DNA of 57,689 nucleotides from Candidatus Thioglobus pontius. GTDB lineage: Bacteria; Pseudomonadota; Gammaproteobacteria; PS1; Pseudothioglobaceae. The stretch covers positions 1 through 57,689 of the forward strand of contig JACNGB010000023.1 of the NCBI GenBank assembly GCA_014384345.1, read 5' to 3'. Shown one piece after another: positions 1-8,824 of the stretch. The notes below the pieces were generated by a model, which ran no database searches, was not told where the DNA came from, and was given only the letters and a program-made list of their open reading frames with translations. The position numbers were made by a program, and so were the translations under genes. Within the stretch, counting starts at the first letter, position 1. Every line of letters starts with the position of its first letter.

Positions 1-59
1 AGCTCACGCATTGTTAAGTTGGATAGCTCACGCTTTTCTTTGAGCCAAGCACAAATAAT
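1..59 (-). pseudogene. 5' fragment of XRE-type helix-turn-helix gene, runs off window
   Basis: Read on the minus strand, the first bases encode CAWLKEKRELSNLTMRE and then leave the window. This resembles the first helix of XRE-family antitoxins and regulators (pattern W-L-K-x-K-R-x-x-x-x-L-T-M-R-E-L). No ATG, GTG or TTG lies upstream in frame before a stop near 90. The only in-frame ATG is at 11, inside the conserved helix. It is therefore either a decayed gene or one with an unusual start. XRE antitoxins of this type often pair with RelE/ParE toxins like the remnant at 744-926, so the two could be parts of one broken system. This is inference from about 20 codons. Confidence 0.35.
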
Positions 60-81
60 ATTGCTATTTGCACTATAAAAA

Positions 82-112
82 GTATATAATTTTCTCTAAA
101 TTAGAGAAAATT
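82..112 (+). promoter_or_regulatory. -10 box and palindrome upstream of the lipoprotein gene
   Basis: A TATAAT hexamer lies at 85-90. It runs directly into a perfect inverted repeat, AATTTTCTCT at 88-97 and AGAGAAAATT at 103-112 with a 5-nt spacer. The palindrome covers the expected transcription start, so it could be an operator or a 5' UTR hairpin. The AGTATATAAT context recurs upstream of atpI (6325) and rpmE (31987). Confidence 0.5.
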
Positions 113-138
113 ATTTAAATCACAAGGGAAAAATAAAA

Positions 139-555
139 ATGAAGAAAATAACGTTTTTAATATTAGCTGTTTCAATTTTGACACTTTCTGGCTGTGCTGT
201 ACAAAAAATTGACGATGCGATTACAAACTACAGACAAGTTAGTCACCAAATATCCCTTGGAGACTCTAAAGCAAAGGTTGTTTCTATCTTAGATGAGGCG
301 CAGAAAGATGTGCCCATCAAATGGCGAAAAAGCTCTGAAACCTACATAAAGGATGACGTAGAAGTTGAAATTTATTACTCTAGAACGAGAAGGCAAGCTG
401 ATGGATTAGTAACAGATGATGAATTCACACCTTATGTTTTTAATAACAGCAAGCTTGTGGCCATAGGCTGGACATCTATTGGTGGGACCAAGTCACAAGG
501 TCAGGCACGTTCAATTACTAATGTCCATCAAAGCACTAGTGTTATAGTTAGATAA
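139..555 (+). CDS. Small secreted lipoprotein, BamE/SmpA-like
   Basis: This 138-aa protein begins with a lipoprotein signal (MKKITFLILAVSILTLSGC), lipobox LSGC, with lipidated Cys19. After it, ISLGDSKAKVVSILDEAQ resembles the opening of the BamE/SmpA fold (pattern G-x-s-k-x-x-V-x-x-i-L), but the length and the rest of the sequence do not allow a firm family call. A weak Shine-Dalgarno sequence (AAGGGA at 124-129) precedes the ATG. A -10 box and palindrome lie upstream and a hairpin terminator follows, so it is probably monocistronic. It sits in the accessory patch beside toxin-antitoxin material. The function is unknown; outer-membrane anchoring is likely because residue +2 is Ala rather than Asp. 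Confidence 0.75.
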   Translation: MKKITFLILAVSILTLSGCAVQKIDDAITNYRQVSHQISLGDSKAKVVSILDEAQKDVPIKWRKSSETYIKDDVEVEIYYSRTRRQADGLVTDDEFTPYVFNNSKLVAIGWTSIGGTKSQGQARSITNVHQSTSVIVR

Positions 556-603
556 ATGAATTAATGAGGATAGGGTCAGCTATATCCTTTAGTTTTTATC
601 TTC

Positions 604-631
604 AAGGCTCGACTTTATGTCGGGCTTTTTA
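604..631 (+). terminator. Rho-independent terminator after the lipoprotein gene
   Basis: GCTCGAC pairs with GTCGGGC (one G-T wobble) across a five-base loop and is followed by a T-rich run (ctttttatt). It lies about 50 nt after the lipoprotein stop codon. Confidence 0.6.
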
Positions 632-689
632 TTGCACTTTATAAAATTTATCAATAAACACTTATCAAAATGAGTGGTGGTATTTTAAT

Positions 690-720
690 GAATTAAGGTG
701 ACACAATACTTAATTATTTA
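690..720. repeat. Direct repeat, left copy, flanking the toxin remnant
   Basis: This 31-nt sequence beginning GAATTAAGGTGACACAAT recurs at 941-971 with two mismatches. The core GAATTAAGGTGACA occurs a third time at 927-940. The copies flank the decayed toxin at 744-926. Together they look like repeat or mobile-element debris; the source element is not identifiable from this window. Confidence 0.6.
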
Positions 721-743
721 AACAGTTTGAGCTAGACCCAATT

Positions 744-926
744 CTAATGATTAAGTTTTTTGTAGAAATTTTCATGAACCCCAACGAGTAATAACAGTCT
801 GTATTCTTCGCTCCATTGGTAGGCAAGTAGAAATTGTTGATTGATGCAGTCAAATTTATAGACAAATACACTGGTTAGATCGCCACGTTTTTCTTCGCCT
901 AATAGCGGGTCTTTAATGATTGCACC
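744..926 (-). pseudogene. Truncated RelE/ParE-family toxin (C-terminal two thirds)
   Basis: The minus strand is open for about 60 codons: GAIIKDPLLGEEKRGDLTSV, then VFVYKF, LLAYQW and a C-terminus LLLVGVHENFYKKLNH followed by TAG at 744-746. The order D-P-L-x-G-E-x-K-R-G-D-L, V-F-V-Y-K-F, L-L-A-Y, G-V-H-E-N-F-Y is characteristic of one RelE/ParE toxin family of about 95 aa. The N-terminal third and the start codon are missing. Reading continues into a stop inside the GAATTAAGGTGACA repeat that begins at 927, so the break coincides with the repeat boundary. No start codon remains in frame; it is presumably inactive. Confidence 0.7.
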
Positions 927-971
927 GAATTAAGGTGACAGAATTAAGGTGACACAACACCTAATTATTTA
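927..971. repeat. Tandem GAATTAAGGTGACA copies, right side of the toxin remnant
   Basis: The 14-mer occurs twice in direct succession, at 927-940 and 941-954. The second copy continues as a 31-nt near-duplicate of 690-720. The first copy abuts the truncated end of the toxin remnant at 926. The parDE promoter begins about ten bases downstream. Confidence 0.6.
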
Positions 972-979
972 TTCAATTA

Positions 980-1008
980 ATGACAAAGATTGCCATTATT
1001 GTTATAAT
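980..1008 (+). promoter_or_regulatory. Promoter of the parDE-like operon
   Basis: The pair ATGACA (980-985) and TATAAT (1003-1008) is separated by 17 bp, close to the sigma-70 consensus. An imperfect dyad, TAATGAC and GCCATTA, spans 979-999 within the spacer. It could be the operator for ParD-type autorepression, which is usual in this family but not shown here. Confidence 0.55.
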
Positions 1009-1046
1009 AAGACTAATTTAGTTAAACAACAACAGGCGGTTAAGTT

Positions 1047-1271
1047 ATGGCAACCATGAATATTTCACTTCCCGATACAATGAAAGAGTGGGCTGAGAGC
1101 CAGACTAATTCTGGCCGTTATGGCAATATTAGTGATTATATGCGCGATCTTATTAGAAGAGATCAGGACCATCGACATGCCATTGTTGAGGCTTTGATAG
1201 AGGGTGAAAATAGTGGCGAATCGAGTCTATCAGTCAGTGATATTTGGCAGCAAGTGCAACAAGAAAATTGA
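1047..1271 (+). CDS. parD: ParD-like antitoxin (ribbon-helix-helix)
   Basis: This 74-aa protein starts MATMNISLPDTMKEWAESQ, the beta strand and first helix of the CopG/ParD ribbon-helix-helix fold, followed by SGRYGNISDYMRDLIRRDQ, the characteristic ParD second helix. The acidic C-terminus would bind and neutralise the toxin. The stop overlaps the toxin start by one base (TGATG), the usual translational coupling. Family knowledge predicts a DNA-binding antitoxin that represses its own promoter. An AGGCGG sequence at 1034-1039 may serve as the ribosome binding site. Both length and motifs are intact. Confidence 0.88.
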   Translation: MATMNISLPDTMKEWAESQTNSGRYGNISDYMRDLIRRDQDHRHAIVEALIEGENSGESSLSVSDIWQQVQQEN

Positions 1272-1558
1272 TGAAATATACGCTTTCTAGGCAAGCTGAG
1301 AGTGATATTAGAAACCTAATTAAACACGCTTATCTAAGCTTTGGTTTTGAGATAACTGATAAATATCAAAAAGGCTTAAACAGCTGTTTTAGTTTGCTAG
1401 CATCAGAGCCGTCTATTGGTGTATCAGCAGATGGCTTGCGTGTTCAGTATCGTAAATTCCCTTATAAAAGCCATGTCGTGTATTACAAAGTGAGAAAGAA
1501 AGATATTTTTATTGTTCGGCTATTACATGAGCGCATGGACAAGTTCAAGCATCTCTAA
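1271..1558 (+). CDS. parE: ParE-like toxin (RelE/ParE superfamily)
   Basis: This 95-aa protein runs MKYTLSRQAESDIRNLIKH to VRLLHERMDKFKHL. The opening L-S-x-x-A-x-x-D-I, the central Y-x-x-G-L, the R-x-x-x-Y-x-S-H-V-V-Y-Y strand and the C-terminal R-L-L-H-E-R-M-D match ParE, which in characterised members poisons DNA gyrase. I chose the ATG at 1271 because it overlaps the antitoxin stop and gives the family's usual length; an upstream in-frame start at 1244 would lie inside parD. It appears full length and intact. Its last bases overlap, tail to tail, the putative small ORF at 1555-1698. Confidence 0.88.
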   Translation: MKYTLSRQAESDIRNLIKHAYLSFGFEITDKYQKGLNSCFSLLASEPSIGVSADGLRVQYRKFPYKSHVVYYKVRKKDIFIVRLLHERMDKFKHL

Positions 1559-1698
1559 TCAATAAATTCAAATGGCTCGCTAGGTTCGTTTAGAGCGATT
1601 AGTAATTTTTCTACTACATCAATTGACAGATCTGGATTGTTCATTGCTGTACGTTTAACCTTTTTCTGATGTTTGATTGTATCTTGTTTTTTAGACAT
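1555..1698 (-). CDS. Possible 47-aa protein downstream of grpE
   Basis: An open frame on the minus strand starts at ATG 1698, two bases past the grpE stop codon. It encodes a basic N-terminal half (MSKKQDTIKHQKKVKRTAMN) and an acidic C-terminal half (IDVVEKLLIALNEPSEPFEF). It ends in TAG overlapping the ParE stop codon. Close coupling to grpE and the amphipathic composition favour a real small gene. The weak Shine-Dalgarno sequence argues against it. I recognise no family. Confidence 0.4.
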   Translation of the reverse strand: MSKKQDTIKHQKKVKRTAMNNPDLSIDVVEKLLIALNEPSEPFEFID

Positions 1699-1700
1699 AA

Positions 1701-2246
1701 TTACTGAACCACAACCACCATAGCTGGGCGCACTAAGCGACCATTTAACGTAAAACCGTGCTGCACGACTTCTAATACTGAATTAGACTCTTTGTCTGGC
1801 ATTGGGATCATAGTGACGGCCTCGTGGAATTCTGGATTGAATGTTTCGCCTGCAGGATCAAGTAATTCAACGCCAAATTTTTCCATGGTTGAGATGAACA
1901 CTTTGTCTGTCATCTCCAAACCTTCAGTGATGCTTTCAACAGAGGCATTGTCATCCTGAGCAGTCTTAATCCCCATGGTTAACGAATCTTTAACTTCAAG
2001 TAAAGCTTTAACAAAACCGTCTAGAGCAAATTTGTGGGCATTTTCAAGATCTTTGGCGTTACGACGCTTAAGGTTTTCCATTTCTGCTTGCGCGCGCAGG
2101 ACTTTATCCCAATTGTCTTTAGCAGATTGTTGGGCCACTTCTAGTTGAGTTTGCAGGTCATCTTCAGGCGTTTCTTCTTTAGCAGATTCAACCTGCTCAT
2201 CTTCAATTTTTTCAACAGTTTCTTCTTGCGCTTGCTTTTTTGTCAT
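1701..2246 (-). CDS. grpE: GrpE nucleotide exchange factor
   Basis: This cytoplasmic co-chaperone releases ADP from DnaK. The protein is about 181 aa from ATG 2246 ([13 protein letters not shown]); a TTG four codons upstream is possible. An acidic, glutamate-rich N-terminus leads into a long coiled coil containing [20 protein letters not shown], then a beta-wing domain ending [12 protein letters not shown] and [12 protein letters not shown], the canonical GrpE C-terminus. No dnaK or dnaJ lies in the window, so this is a stand-alone grpE locus. It diverges from nadK. Confidence 0.95.
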   Translation of the reverse strand: MTKKQAQEETVEKIEDEQVESAKEETPEDDLQTQLEVAQQSAKDNWDKVLRAQAEMENLKRRNAKDLENAHKFALDGFVKALLEVKDSLTMGIKTAQDDNASVESITEGLEMTDKVFISTMEKFGVELLDPAGETFNPEFHEAVTMIPMPDKESNSVLEVVQHGFTLNGRLVRPAMVVVVQ

Positions 2247-2291
2247 CTTGATGTCCAATTAATGTATATTTGTAGCTAATTATTAGCTGGT

Positions 2292-2319
2292 TATATAGTG
2301 GCTATTTTAAAGAATTCAA
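2292..2319 (-). promoter_or_regulatory. Putative grpE promoter
   Basis: On the minus strand, TTGAAT (2319-2314) and TATATA (2297-2292) are separated by 16 bp, a sigma-70-like arrangement about 45 nt before the grpE start. No convincing heat-shock sigma-32 promoter was seen. A near-palindrome around AGCTAATTATTAGCT lies at 2273-2287. Confidence 0.4.
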
Positions 2320-2337
2320 CCTTGAGTGATTAAGAAA

Positions 2338-3159
2338 ATGTTTAATACAATTGGCATCATTAGTAAACCATTCGATTCTGTGAGCGAGGGCACAGCACAA
2401 GAGTTACGTGGTTTTTTAGAAAAGCAGGGTATTGTTGTTGTTAAAGGCATCGCCATTATTGAAGATCAGGCAGATTTAATTATTGTGGTGGGCGGTGATG
2501 GCTCTATTTTGAATACTGCGCGTACTTTTGTCGATAACAATATTCCGATATTAGGTATCAACTTAGGTCGTCTTGGTTTTTTGGCCGACGTTTCAGTTGA
2601 TAAAATGTTCGACATCGTCTCCGAAGTGTTGGCTGGAGAGTTCACTAAAGAAGAGCGTTGTTTGCTGGATTGCTCCATTGAACAAGATGGTGAGGTTGTT
2701 CATCAAAGTGTGGCACTTAATGATGCAGTCATTAATCGCCAAGACGCTTTAAAGATGATCGAATTTGATGTTTATATTGATGGTAAATTTGTTAACAATC
2801 AGCGTGCTGATGGTTTGATTATTACCACGCCAACTGGATCTACAGCGTATGCACTATCAAGCGGCGGCCCAATTATGCACCCAGGCGTTAATGCGATTGG
2901 CTTGGTGTCTATCTGCCCACATACCATGAGCCATCGCCCACTATTAATTCCAGGTGGCAGTGAGGTGGTGGTACGTATTAATGATGCCAGCGTTGGGGTT
3001 AGTGTACATATTGATGGACAAAACACATTCCCAGTTTCGCCAGGTCAAGAAATTCGTCTGCGCCAACATGGTAGCTTTGTTCACTTGCTACATCCAAAAG
3101 ACTATGATTATTTTGAGATTATTCGCTCAAAATTGCATTGGGGATCTAAGCTGTCATAA
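2338..3159 (+). CDS. nadK: NAD kinase
   Basis: The enzyme phosphorylates NAD to NADP using ATP. The 273-aa protein has the family signature VVGGDGSILNTARTF near residue 50 (GGDGS diphosphate-binding loop), GINLGRLGFLAD, LNDAVINR (NE motif), GLIITTPTGSTAYALSSGG, and SHRPLLIPGGSEV. An in-frame GTG at 2326 would add four residues. I prefer ATG 2338 because MFNTIGII aligns with the first beta strand of the family. The recN start follows 13 nt after the stop, so the pair is probably co-transcribed. Confidence 0.95.
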   Translation: MFNTIGIISKPFDSVSEGTAQELRGFLEKQGIVVVKGIAIIEDQADLIIVVGGDGSILNTARTFVDNNIPILGINLGRLGFLADVSVDKMFDIVSEVLAGEFTKEERCLLDCSIEQDGEVVHQSVALNDAVINRQDALKMIEFDVYIDGKFVNNQRADGLIITTPTGSTAYALSSGGPIMHPGVNAIGLVSICPHTMSHRPLLIPGGSEVVVRINDASVGVSVHIDGQNTFPVSPGQEIRLRQHGSFVHLLHPKDYDYFEIIRSKLHWGSKLS

Positions 3160-3172
3160 GCCCTGTTAAAGT

Positions 3173-4837
3173 ATGCTATCGCAGTTGTCTGTTAAAAATT
3201 TAGCCGTTGTTGAAAAGTTAGACTTATCTTTTGAGTCTGGCATGAGTGCGGTTACGGGTGAAACAGGTGCAGGAAAATCTATTTTACTGCAGGCGCTTAG
3301 TTTGGCATTGGGCGTTCGATCCGATTCAAATTTAGTGCGCCATGGCAAGGACAAGGCCGAGGTTAGTGCGGCCTTCTCAGTGGATCAACATTCGGCAGTT
3401 CAAGCATTTCTAACGGATCAATCATTAGAAGATGAAGGCGAGTGTATTTTGCGCCGAGTGATCACCAGTGATGGCCGCTCAAAGGCCTTTGTTAATGGCA
3501 GTAGTGTGCCGTTATCGGTTGTTAGATCATTGGGTGATCTACTGATTGATATCCATGGCCAAAACGAACACCAGTTGTTATTGCGACCTGATCAACAATT
3601 GCAGTTGTTAGATGGATATGCCCAATTAGAAGCGGATAAAAAAGCGCTCAATCAAGTGGTTAAAGACTATCAATCATTGGCTGAAAAAATTGAGCAACTA
3701 ACCAACAATCAAGCAATGATTGAGCAGCAGCAGGCATTGTATTCACATCAACTCGAAGAGCTTGACGGGGCCGTGCTTGATCAGCAGGAGCTTAACACTA
3801 TTGAGGCAGAATTTAAAGTGAGCGCCAATGCACAAGCCATCACTGAAAAGGCCTCTATGGTGTTGGCGCAACTTGAGGTAGAGACAGGCGCCAATGCTCA
3901 ATTACTCTCTTTAAGTGCCACCTTATTAGAAGCGCTCGAGATGGATGAAAAATTGCAACCAAGTGTTGAGTTAGTCAACTCAGCACAAGTGCAAACCCAA
4001 GAGGCCATTTATGAGTTAACGCAGTATTTGAGCAATTTATCAATCAATGAGCAAAGCGCACATGACATGGAAGCGCGAATTTCTGAATTGTACGATTTAG
4101 GCAGAAAACACCATTGTCAAATTGAAGAGCTGCTGAGCGTGCGCAATCAAATTGAGCAGCAGCTATTGGAGATTGGCGGCGGTGCCAGCTCATTGGCACA
4201 GATGAATCAGCAGTTGTTAGAGATTGCTCAGCAGTATCAGCTTAAAGCACAGGCCCTATCCAAAGCTCGAACCGATAAGGCTTTAGAATTGTCTAATTCG
4301 GTGACTGACATTATGCAAGTGTTAGGCATGCCAGGCAGTGAATTTAGCGTGGCACTTAATCAAAAGTCAGACGGCGTACATTTAAATGGCAATGAGCGTG
4401 TTGAGTTTTTAGTAAAGACCAATATGGGTCAAGATTATAAGGCGCTTAAAAAAGTGGCCTCAGGTGGTGAATTATCTCGTATTTCTTTAGCCATATCGGT
4501 GGTTAGTAGTGATAGCGAATATACGCCTACCTTAATTTTTGACGAAGTTGATGTTGGTATTAGTGGCGCAGTTGCAGAGGTGGTGGGTAAAAAATTGCAA
4601 GACTTGGCGCAACACTATCAGATTATTTGTATTACCCATTTGGCACAGGTGGCTAGCTTTGGTCATCAACATTTGCAGGTGCGCAAAAAACAGCATGAGG
4701 AAGGTGTGCAAACAACGGTAGCTCAATTATCTATGGATGAGCGTATTGAGGAGGTGGCGCGGATACTTGGTGGCGCTACCATTACCGAACAAGCCAAACT
4801 AACAGCAAAAGAAATGATCTTTAGTAGCAAACCTTAA
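3173..4837 (+). CDS. recN: DNA repair protein RecN
   Basis: This SMC-like ATPase acts in double-strand-break repair. The 554-aa protein has Walker A GETGAGKS at residues 29-36, a long central coiled-coil region of about 150-370 rich in Gln and Glu, the ABC signature VASGGELSRISLAI near 428, and Walker B LIFDEVDVGISG near 453. ITHLAQVASFGHQHLQV follows, as in other RecN proteins. Length matches E. coli RecN (about 553 aa). It sits 13 nt after nadK, a common arrangement in proteobacteria. Confidence 0.96.
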   Translation: MLSQLSVKNLAVVEKLDLSFESGMSAVTGETGAGKSILLQALSLALGVRSDSNLVRHGKDKAEVSAAFSVDQHSAVQAFLTDQSLEDEGECILRRVITSDGRSKAFVNGSSVPLSVVRSLGDLLIDIHGQNEHQLLLRPDQQLQLLDGYAQLEADKKALNQVVKDYQSLAEKIEQLTNNQAMIEQQQALYSHQLEELDGAVLDQQELNTIEAEFKVSANAQAITEKASMVLAQLEVETGANAQLLSLSATLLEALEMDEKLQPSVELVNSAQVQTQEAIYELTQYLSNLSINEQSAHDMEARISELYDLGRKHHCQIEELLSVRNQIEQQLLEIGGGASSLAQMNQQLLEIAQQYQLKAQALSKARTDKALELSNSVTDIMQVLGMPGSEFSVALNQKSDGVHLNGNERVEFLVKTNMGQDYKALKKVASGGELSRISLAISVVSSDSEYTPTLIFDEVDVGISGAVAEVVGKKLQDLAQHYQIICITHLAQVASFGHQHLQVRKKQHEEGVQTTVAQLSMDERIEEVARILGGATITEQAKLTAKEMIFSSKP

Positions 4838-4852
4838 TAAAAGAAGACCATA

Positions 4853-4876
4853 AAAAAACCGCTTTCGCGGTTTTTT
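4853..4876. terminator. Bidirectional terminator between recN and sqr
   Basis: AAAAAACCGC and GCGGTTTTTT form a near-perfect stem around a TTTC loop, with A- and T-runs on both sides. It lies between the convergent recN and sqr genes and can serve both strands. Confidence 0.85.
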
Positions 4877-4880
4877 GAAT

Positions 4881-6173
4881 TTAGCCTTGTTTTTTCTTTA
4901 ATCGTTCAATACCAAGCATTTTAAAGATGTACTTCTGATAAGCCGGCTCTGAATTGCCAGTTTTCATATTTCTAATGAAGAACTTCTCAAAGGCGATTTT
5001 TGCTAGATGCATCATTTTGCCTTTTTTAGCCCAAGTGACATTTCTAGGTGGAATTTGTGGCATGGCCACAAAGGCGGCACCTGTATCACCCATATCAGCG
5101 ATACACACCGCATTCCAAGTTGGGTGATGTGTTGGCTTCTCGCCCGCAATCATCTCTTCGATGTTGTGAACGATCGCAGTCACCATGGATTCAATCATGT
5201 AGCCTGTTTTTGGTGTGCCGCACATAACCGGTGTTGCTTCAACCGGTGGAATGGCAATATTAACACCCAATGAAAAGATGTTATCTTTAATAGGCGATTG
5301 TTGATAGTCATTAATCATAACAAAGCCGCGTGGATTGACATACCTTGCATCAACATTGGCCAAATTCGCAACCGCATCAACCCCTTTAAAGGCTGGCAAC
5401 ATCATGGTGTGCATGGTGGCCACTTCATGGGTTTTAATGGTTGCGCCGTTATCATCAACTTGTTCAACCGTAACCGTATCTGCAGTCACTGATGCGACTT
5501 TGGCGTTAGTAATCCATTTAATGTGTCGATGTCTAAATTCTGACTCAAGTAGACCTTTAGAGTCGCCAACCCCGCCTAAGCCCAAATGGCCAATGTAAGG
5601 TTCGGCCGTGACAAAAGTTATTGGGCATTTATCTCGAATACCGCGTTTTTTAAGATCGGTATCCATAATTGTGGCAAATTCATAAGCAGGGCCAAAACAA
5701 GAAGCACCCTGCACAGCACCAACCACAATTGGGCCGCCACCATTTTCACAAAATGCTTCCCATTCATCCGAGGCAACCTTGGCATGGGCAGTTGTACAAA
5801 TCGAAACACTATGACCATCAGGGCCTAATCCTTCAACCTCATCAAAGGCTAGTTTAGGGCCAGTTGCAAGCACTAAGTAGTCATAATCAACCACTTGATC
5901 ACCCACCATAACCTGATTGTCATCTGGTTTAATTTCGGTGGCTTCACCAACAATGAGATTAATATCTTTGCGTTTTAATCGAGGCGCCAGCTCAAAGCTA
6001 ATGTCATCTTCACTTCTCCAGCCAACCGCTAGCCACGGGTTAGATGGAATAAAATTGAAATTTGGATTATTAGAAATAACGGTAACTTTATGACTCTTAC
6101 CTAAAGTTTTTTTAATATCGTAAGCAAAAGGCAGACCGCCCGTACTTGCGCCTATCACAACAACGTGTGCCAT
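4881..6173 (-). CDS. sqr: Sulfide:quinone oxidoreductase, type I-like
   Basis: This peripheral membrane flavoprotein oxidises sulfide to polysulfide and reduces quinone. The 430-aa protein opens with the FAD-binding fold MAHVVVIGASTGGLPFAYD and has a second nucleotide motif LVLATGPKLAF. The three catalytic cysteines of the family are present at about residues 126 (SICTTAH), 159 (GASCFGPAYEF) and 357 (AVCIADMGDTG), together with PKTGYMIESM. I chose ATG 6173 because GAGGAG lies seven bases upstream; the ATG five codons earlier would contain that site. The presence of this gene is the main evidence for sulfide-based energy metabolism. Confidence 0.92.
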   Translation of the reverse strand: MAHVVVIGASTGGLPFAYDIKKTLGKSHKVTVISNNPNFNFIPSNPWLAVGWRSEDDISFELAPRLKRKDINLIVGEATEIKPDDNQVMVGDQVVDYDYLVLATGPKLAFDEVEGLGPDGHSVSICTTAHAKVASDEWEAFCENGGGPIVVGAVQGASCFGPAYEFATIMDTDLKKRGIRDKCPITFVTAEPYIGHLGLGGVGDSKGLLESEFRHRHIKWITNAKVASVTADTVTVEQVDDNGATIKTHEVATMHTMMLPAFKGVDAVANLANVDARYVNPRGFVMINDYQQSPIKDNIFSLGVNIAIPPVEATPVMCGTPKTGYMIESMVTAIVHNIEEMIAGEKPTHHPTWNAVCIADMGDTGAAFVAMPQIPPRNVTWAKKGKMMHLAKIAFEKFFIRNMKTGNSEPAYQKYIFKMLGIERLKKKQG

Positions 6174-6222
6174 GGCAATTCTCCTCAATAGTTTTTAGTT
6201 CAAAACAAAACCATTATTGAGG
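6174..6222 (-). promoter_or_regulatory. sqr leader stem that can mask the ribosome binding site
   Basis: In the sqr leader, CCTCAATA (6222-6215) is perfectly complementary to TATTGAGG (6190-6183), with a 24-nt loop. The second arm includes the GAGG of the Shine-Dalgarno sequence GAGGAG (6186-6181). Folding would hide the ribosome binding site. The dyad could equally be a DNA operator. Confidence 0.45.
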
Positions 6223-6322
6223 GTCTTAATCATTTTGTCAAGCACGGGTTGTTGATTAAAAATAAGACTGGTGAAAAAAAAGAAAAATAGTCAGTTATTT
6301 TCGCTGGAAAAACGATATTTGC

Positions 6323-6333
6323 TAGTATATAAT
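6323..6333 (+). promoter_or_regulatory. -10 region of the atp operon
   Basis: TATAAT at 6328-6333 in the context TAGTATATAAT is the best promoter-like element before the ATP synthase operon. The -35 region is poor. It would start transcription near 6340, very close to the ATG at 6343. Confidence 0.45.
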
Positions 6334-6342
6334 ATGCGCTCT

Positions 6343-7451
<1,109 letters not shown>

Positions 7452-7471
7452 TTTTTAATTTTTTTATATAA

Positions 7472-7726
<255 letters not shown>

Positions 7727-7768
7727 GTTCTCAACGTTTTTTAATTCTTAAGTAGAAGGTAAGTCCTC

Positions 7769-8239
7769 ATGAATATAAATGCTACATTAATTGGTCAATC
7801 AATTGCATTTTTCATTTTTATCTATATGGTCAAGCAGTATGTTTGGCCACCGCTAATTGCAGCCATGGAAGAGCGCCAAAAGCGTATCGAAGGCGGCTTG
7901 TTGGCAGCGGAACGCGGGTTATCTGAACAAGCAGAAGCTGAACAAAGAGCGCAAGAGTTAATTAGCCAATCTAAAGATCAGGCGGCAGAAATTATTGCTA
8001 ACGCTTCTAAGCAGGCATCGTCAATGGTTGAAGAAGCTAAAGATGACGCAATTCAGGCGGCAGAAAAAGTTAAGTCCGCTGCAGCTGCTGAACTAGAGCA
8101 AGATAAGGTTCGTGTGCGTAATGAATTGCAAGAGCAAGTTTCTGATTTAGTCATGCAAGGTGTTAGTGCTGTATTGTCGAAAGAGGTAGACGGCAAAGCT
8201 CATAAAGCCATGTTAACCAAATTGTCTCAAACACTCTAA
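7769..8239 (+). CDS. atpF: ATP synthase F0 subunit b
   Basis: This 156-aa stator subunit has one N-terminal membrane helix (LIGQSIAFFIFIYMVKQYVW) and then a long charged coiled coil (EERQKRIEGGLLAAERGL, DQAAEIIANASKQAS) that joins F0 to the delta subunit. Length equals that of E. coli b. It lies in the invariant operon position between c and delta. Confidence 0.96.
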   Translation: MNINATLIGQSIAFFIFIYMVKQYVWPPLIAAMEERQKRIEGGLLAAERGLSEQAEAEQRAQELISQSKDQAAEIIANASKQASSMVEEAKDDAIQAAEKVKSAAAAELEQDKVRVRNELQEQVSDLVMQGVSAVLSKEVDGKAHKAMLTKLSQTL

Positions 8240-8248
8240 GCTCAGATT

Positions 8249-8797
8249 ATGGAACTAGTAACCATCGCCAAACCTTATGCTAATGCAATTTTTGAAATTG
8301 CACAGCAAGACAAATCTCATCAAGATTGGAAGGTTGTATTGGAGGCAGCTACCTCGGTGATAGCTGATGCTCAAATGCAGGCTTACATTGAATCACCAAG
8401 CGCTTCTAAGCAAGAAAAAAGCGCCACGATTCAACAGTTGGTTGCTAGTGTGATTGATCGCAAACTAACTAACAAGGAAAATGAGTTCTTGTCATTAGTG
8501 TTAGATAATGGCCGTACTCAAGCATTGCCAAGTATTTTTGCTTTGTTTGAAGATCAAGCTAATGCGTTTGATGATGCAAAAGCATTTCAGGTGATTAGTG
8601 CTTACAAACTAACTGCCGCAGAAGAGAAAAACATTGTTGCAGATTTAAGCGCTAAATATAACGCTTCAGTCAGCATTGAAACAACTATTGATGAGTCGCT
8701 TGTTGGCGGTCTGATTATTAAACTAGGAGACAAAGTGATTGATTTATCAATCAAAGCTCGTACTGACGAGCTGAGCTTACGTCTAACAACACATTAA
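8249..8797 (+). CDS. atpH: ATP synthase F1 subunit delta
   Basis: This 182-aa protein connects the b stator to the top of F1. The N-terminal helical domain (ITIAKPYANAIFEIA region) and the C-terminal signature DESLVGGLIIKLGDKVIDLS are diagnostic of delta/OSCP. The gene begins nine nt after atpF. Confidence 0.95.
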   Translation: MELVTIAKPYANAIFEIAQQDKSHQDWKVVLEAATSVIADAQMQAYIESPSASKQEKSATIQQLVASVIDRKLTNKENEFLSLVLDNGRTQALPSIFALFEDQANAFDDAKAFQVISAYKLTAAEEKNIVADLSAKYNASVSIETTIDESLVGGLIIKLGDKVIDLSIKARTDELSLRLTTH

Positions 8798-8824
8798 TTA
8801 TAAATTTATATAAAAGGAAGATTT

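Noticed and set aside
1244-1270. Upstream start for the ParE-like toxin
   Set aside because: It would begin inside parD; the ATG at 1271 gives the family's length and the usual one-base overlap.
2466-2678. Open frame antisense to nadK (and similar antisense frames in sqr, atpB, mfd and gltB)
   Set aside because: These lie entirely inside well-identified genes, have no ribosome binding site or recognisable motif, and follow from codon composition of the real gene.
5007-5273. His/Trp-rich open frame on the plus strand opposite sqr
   Set aside because: It is the antisense of conserved sqr codons and lacks a plausible ribosome binding site.
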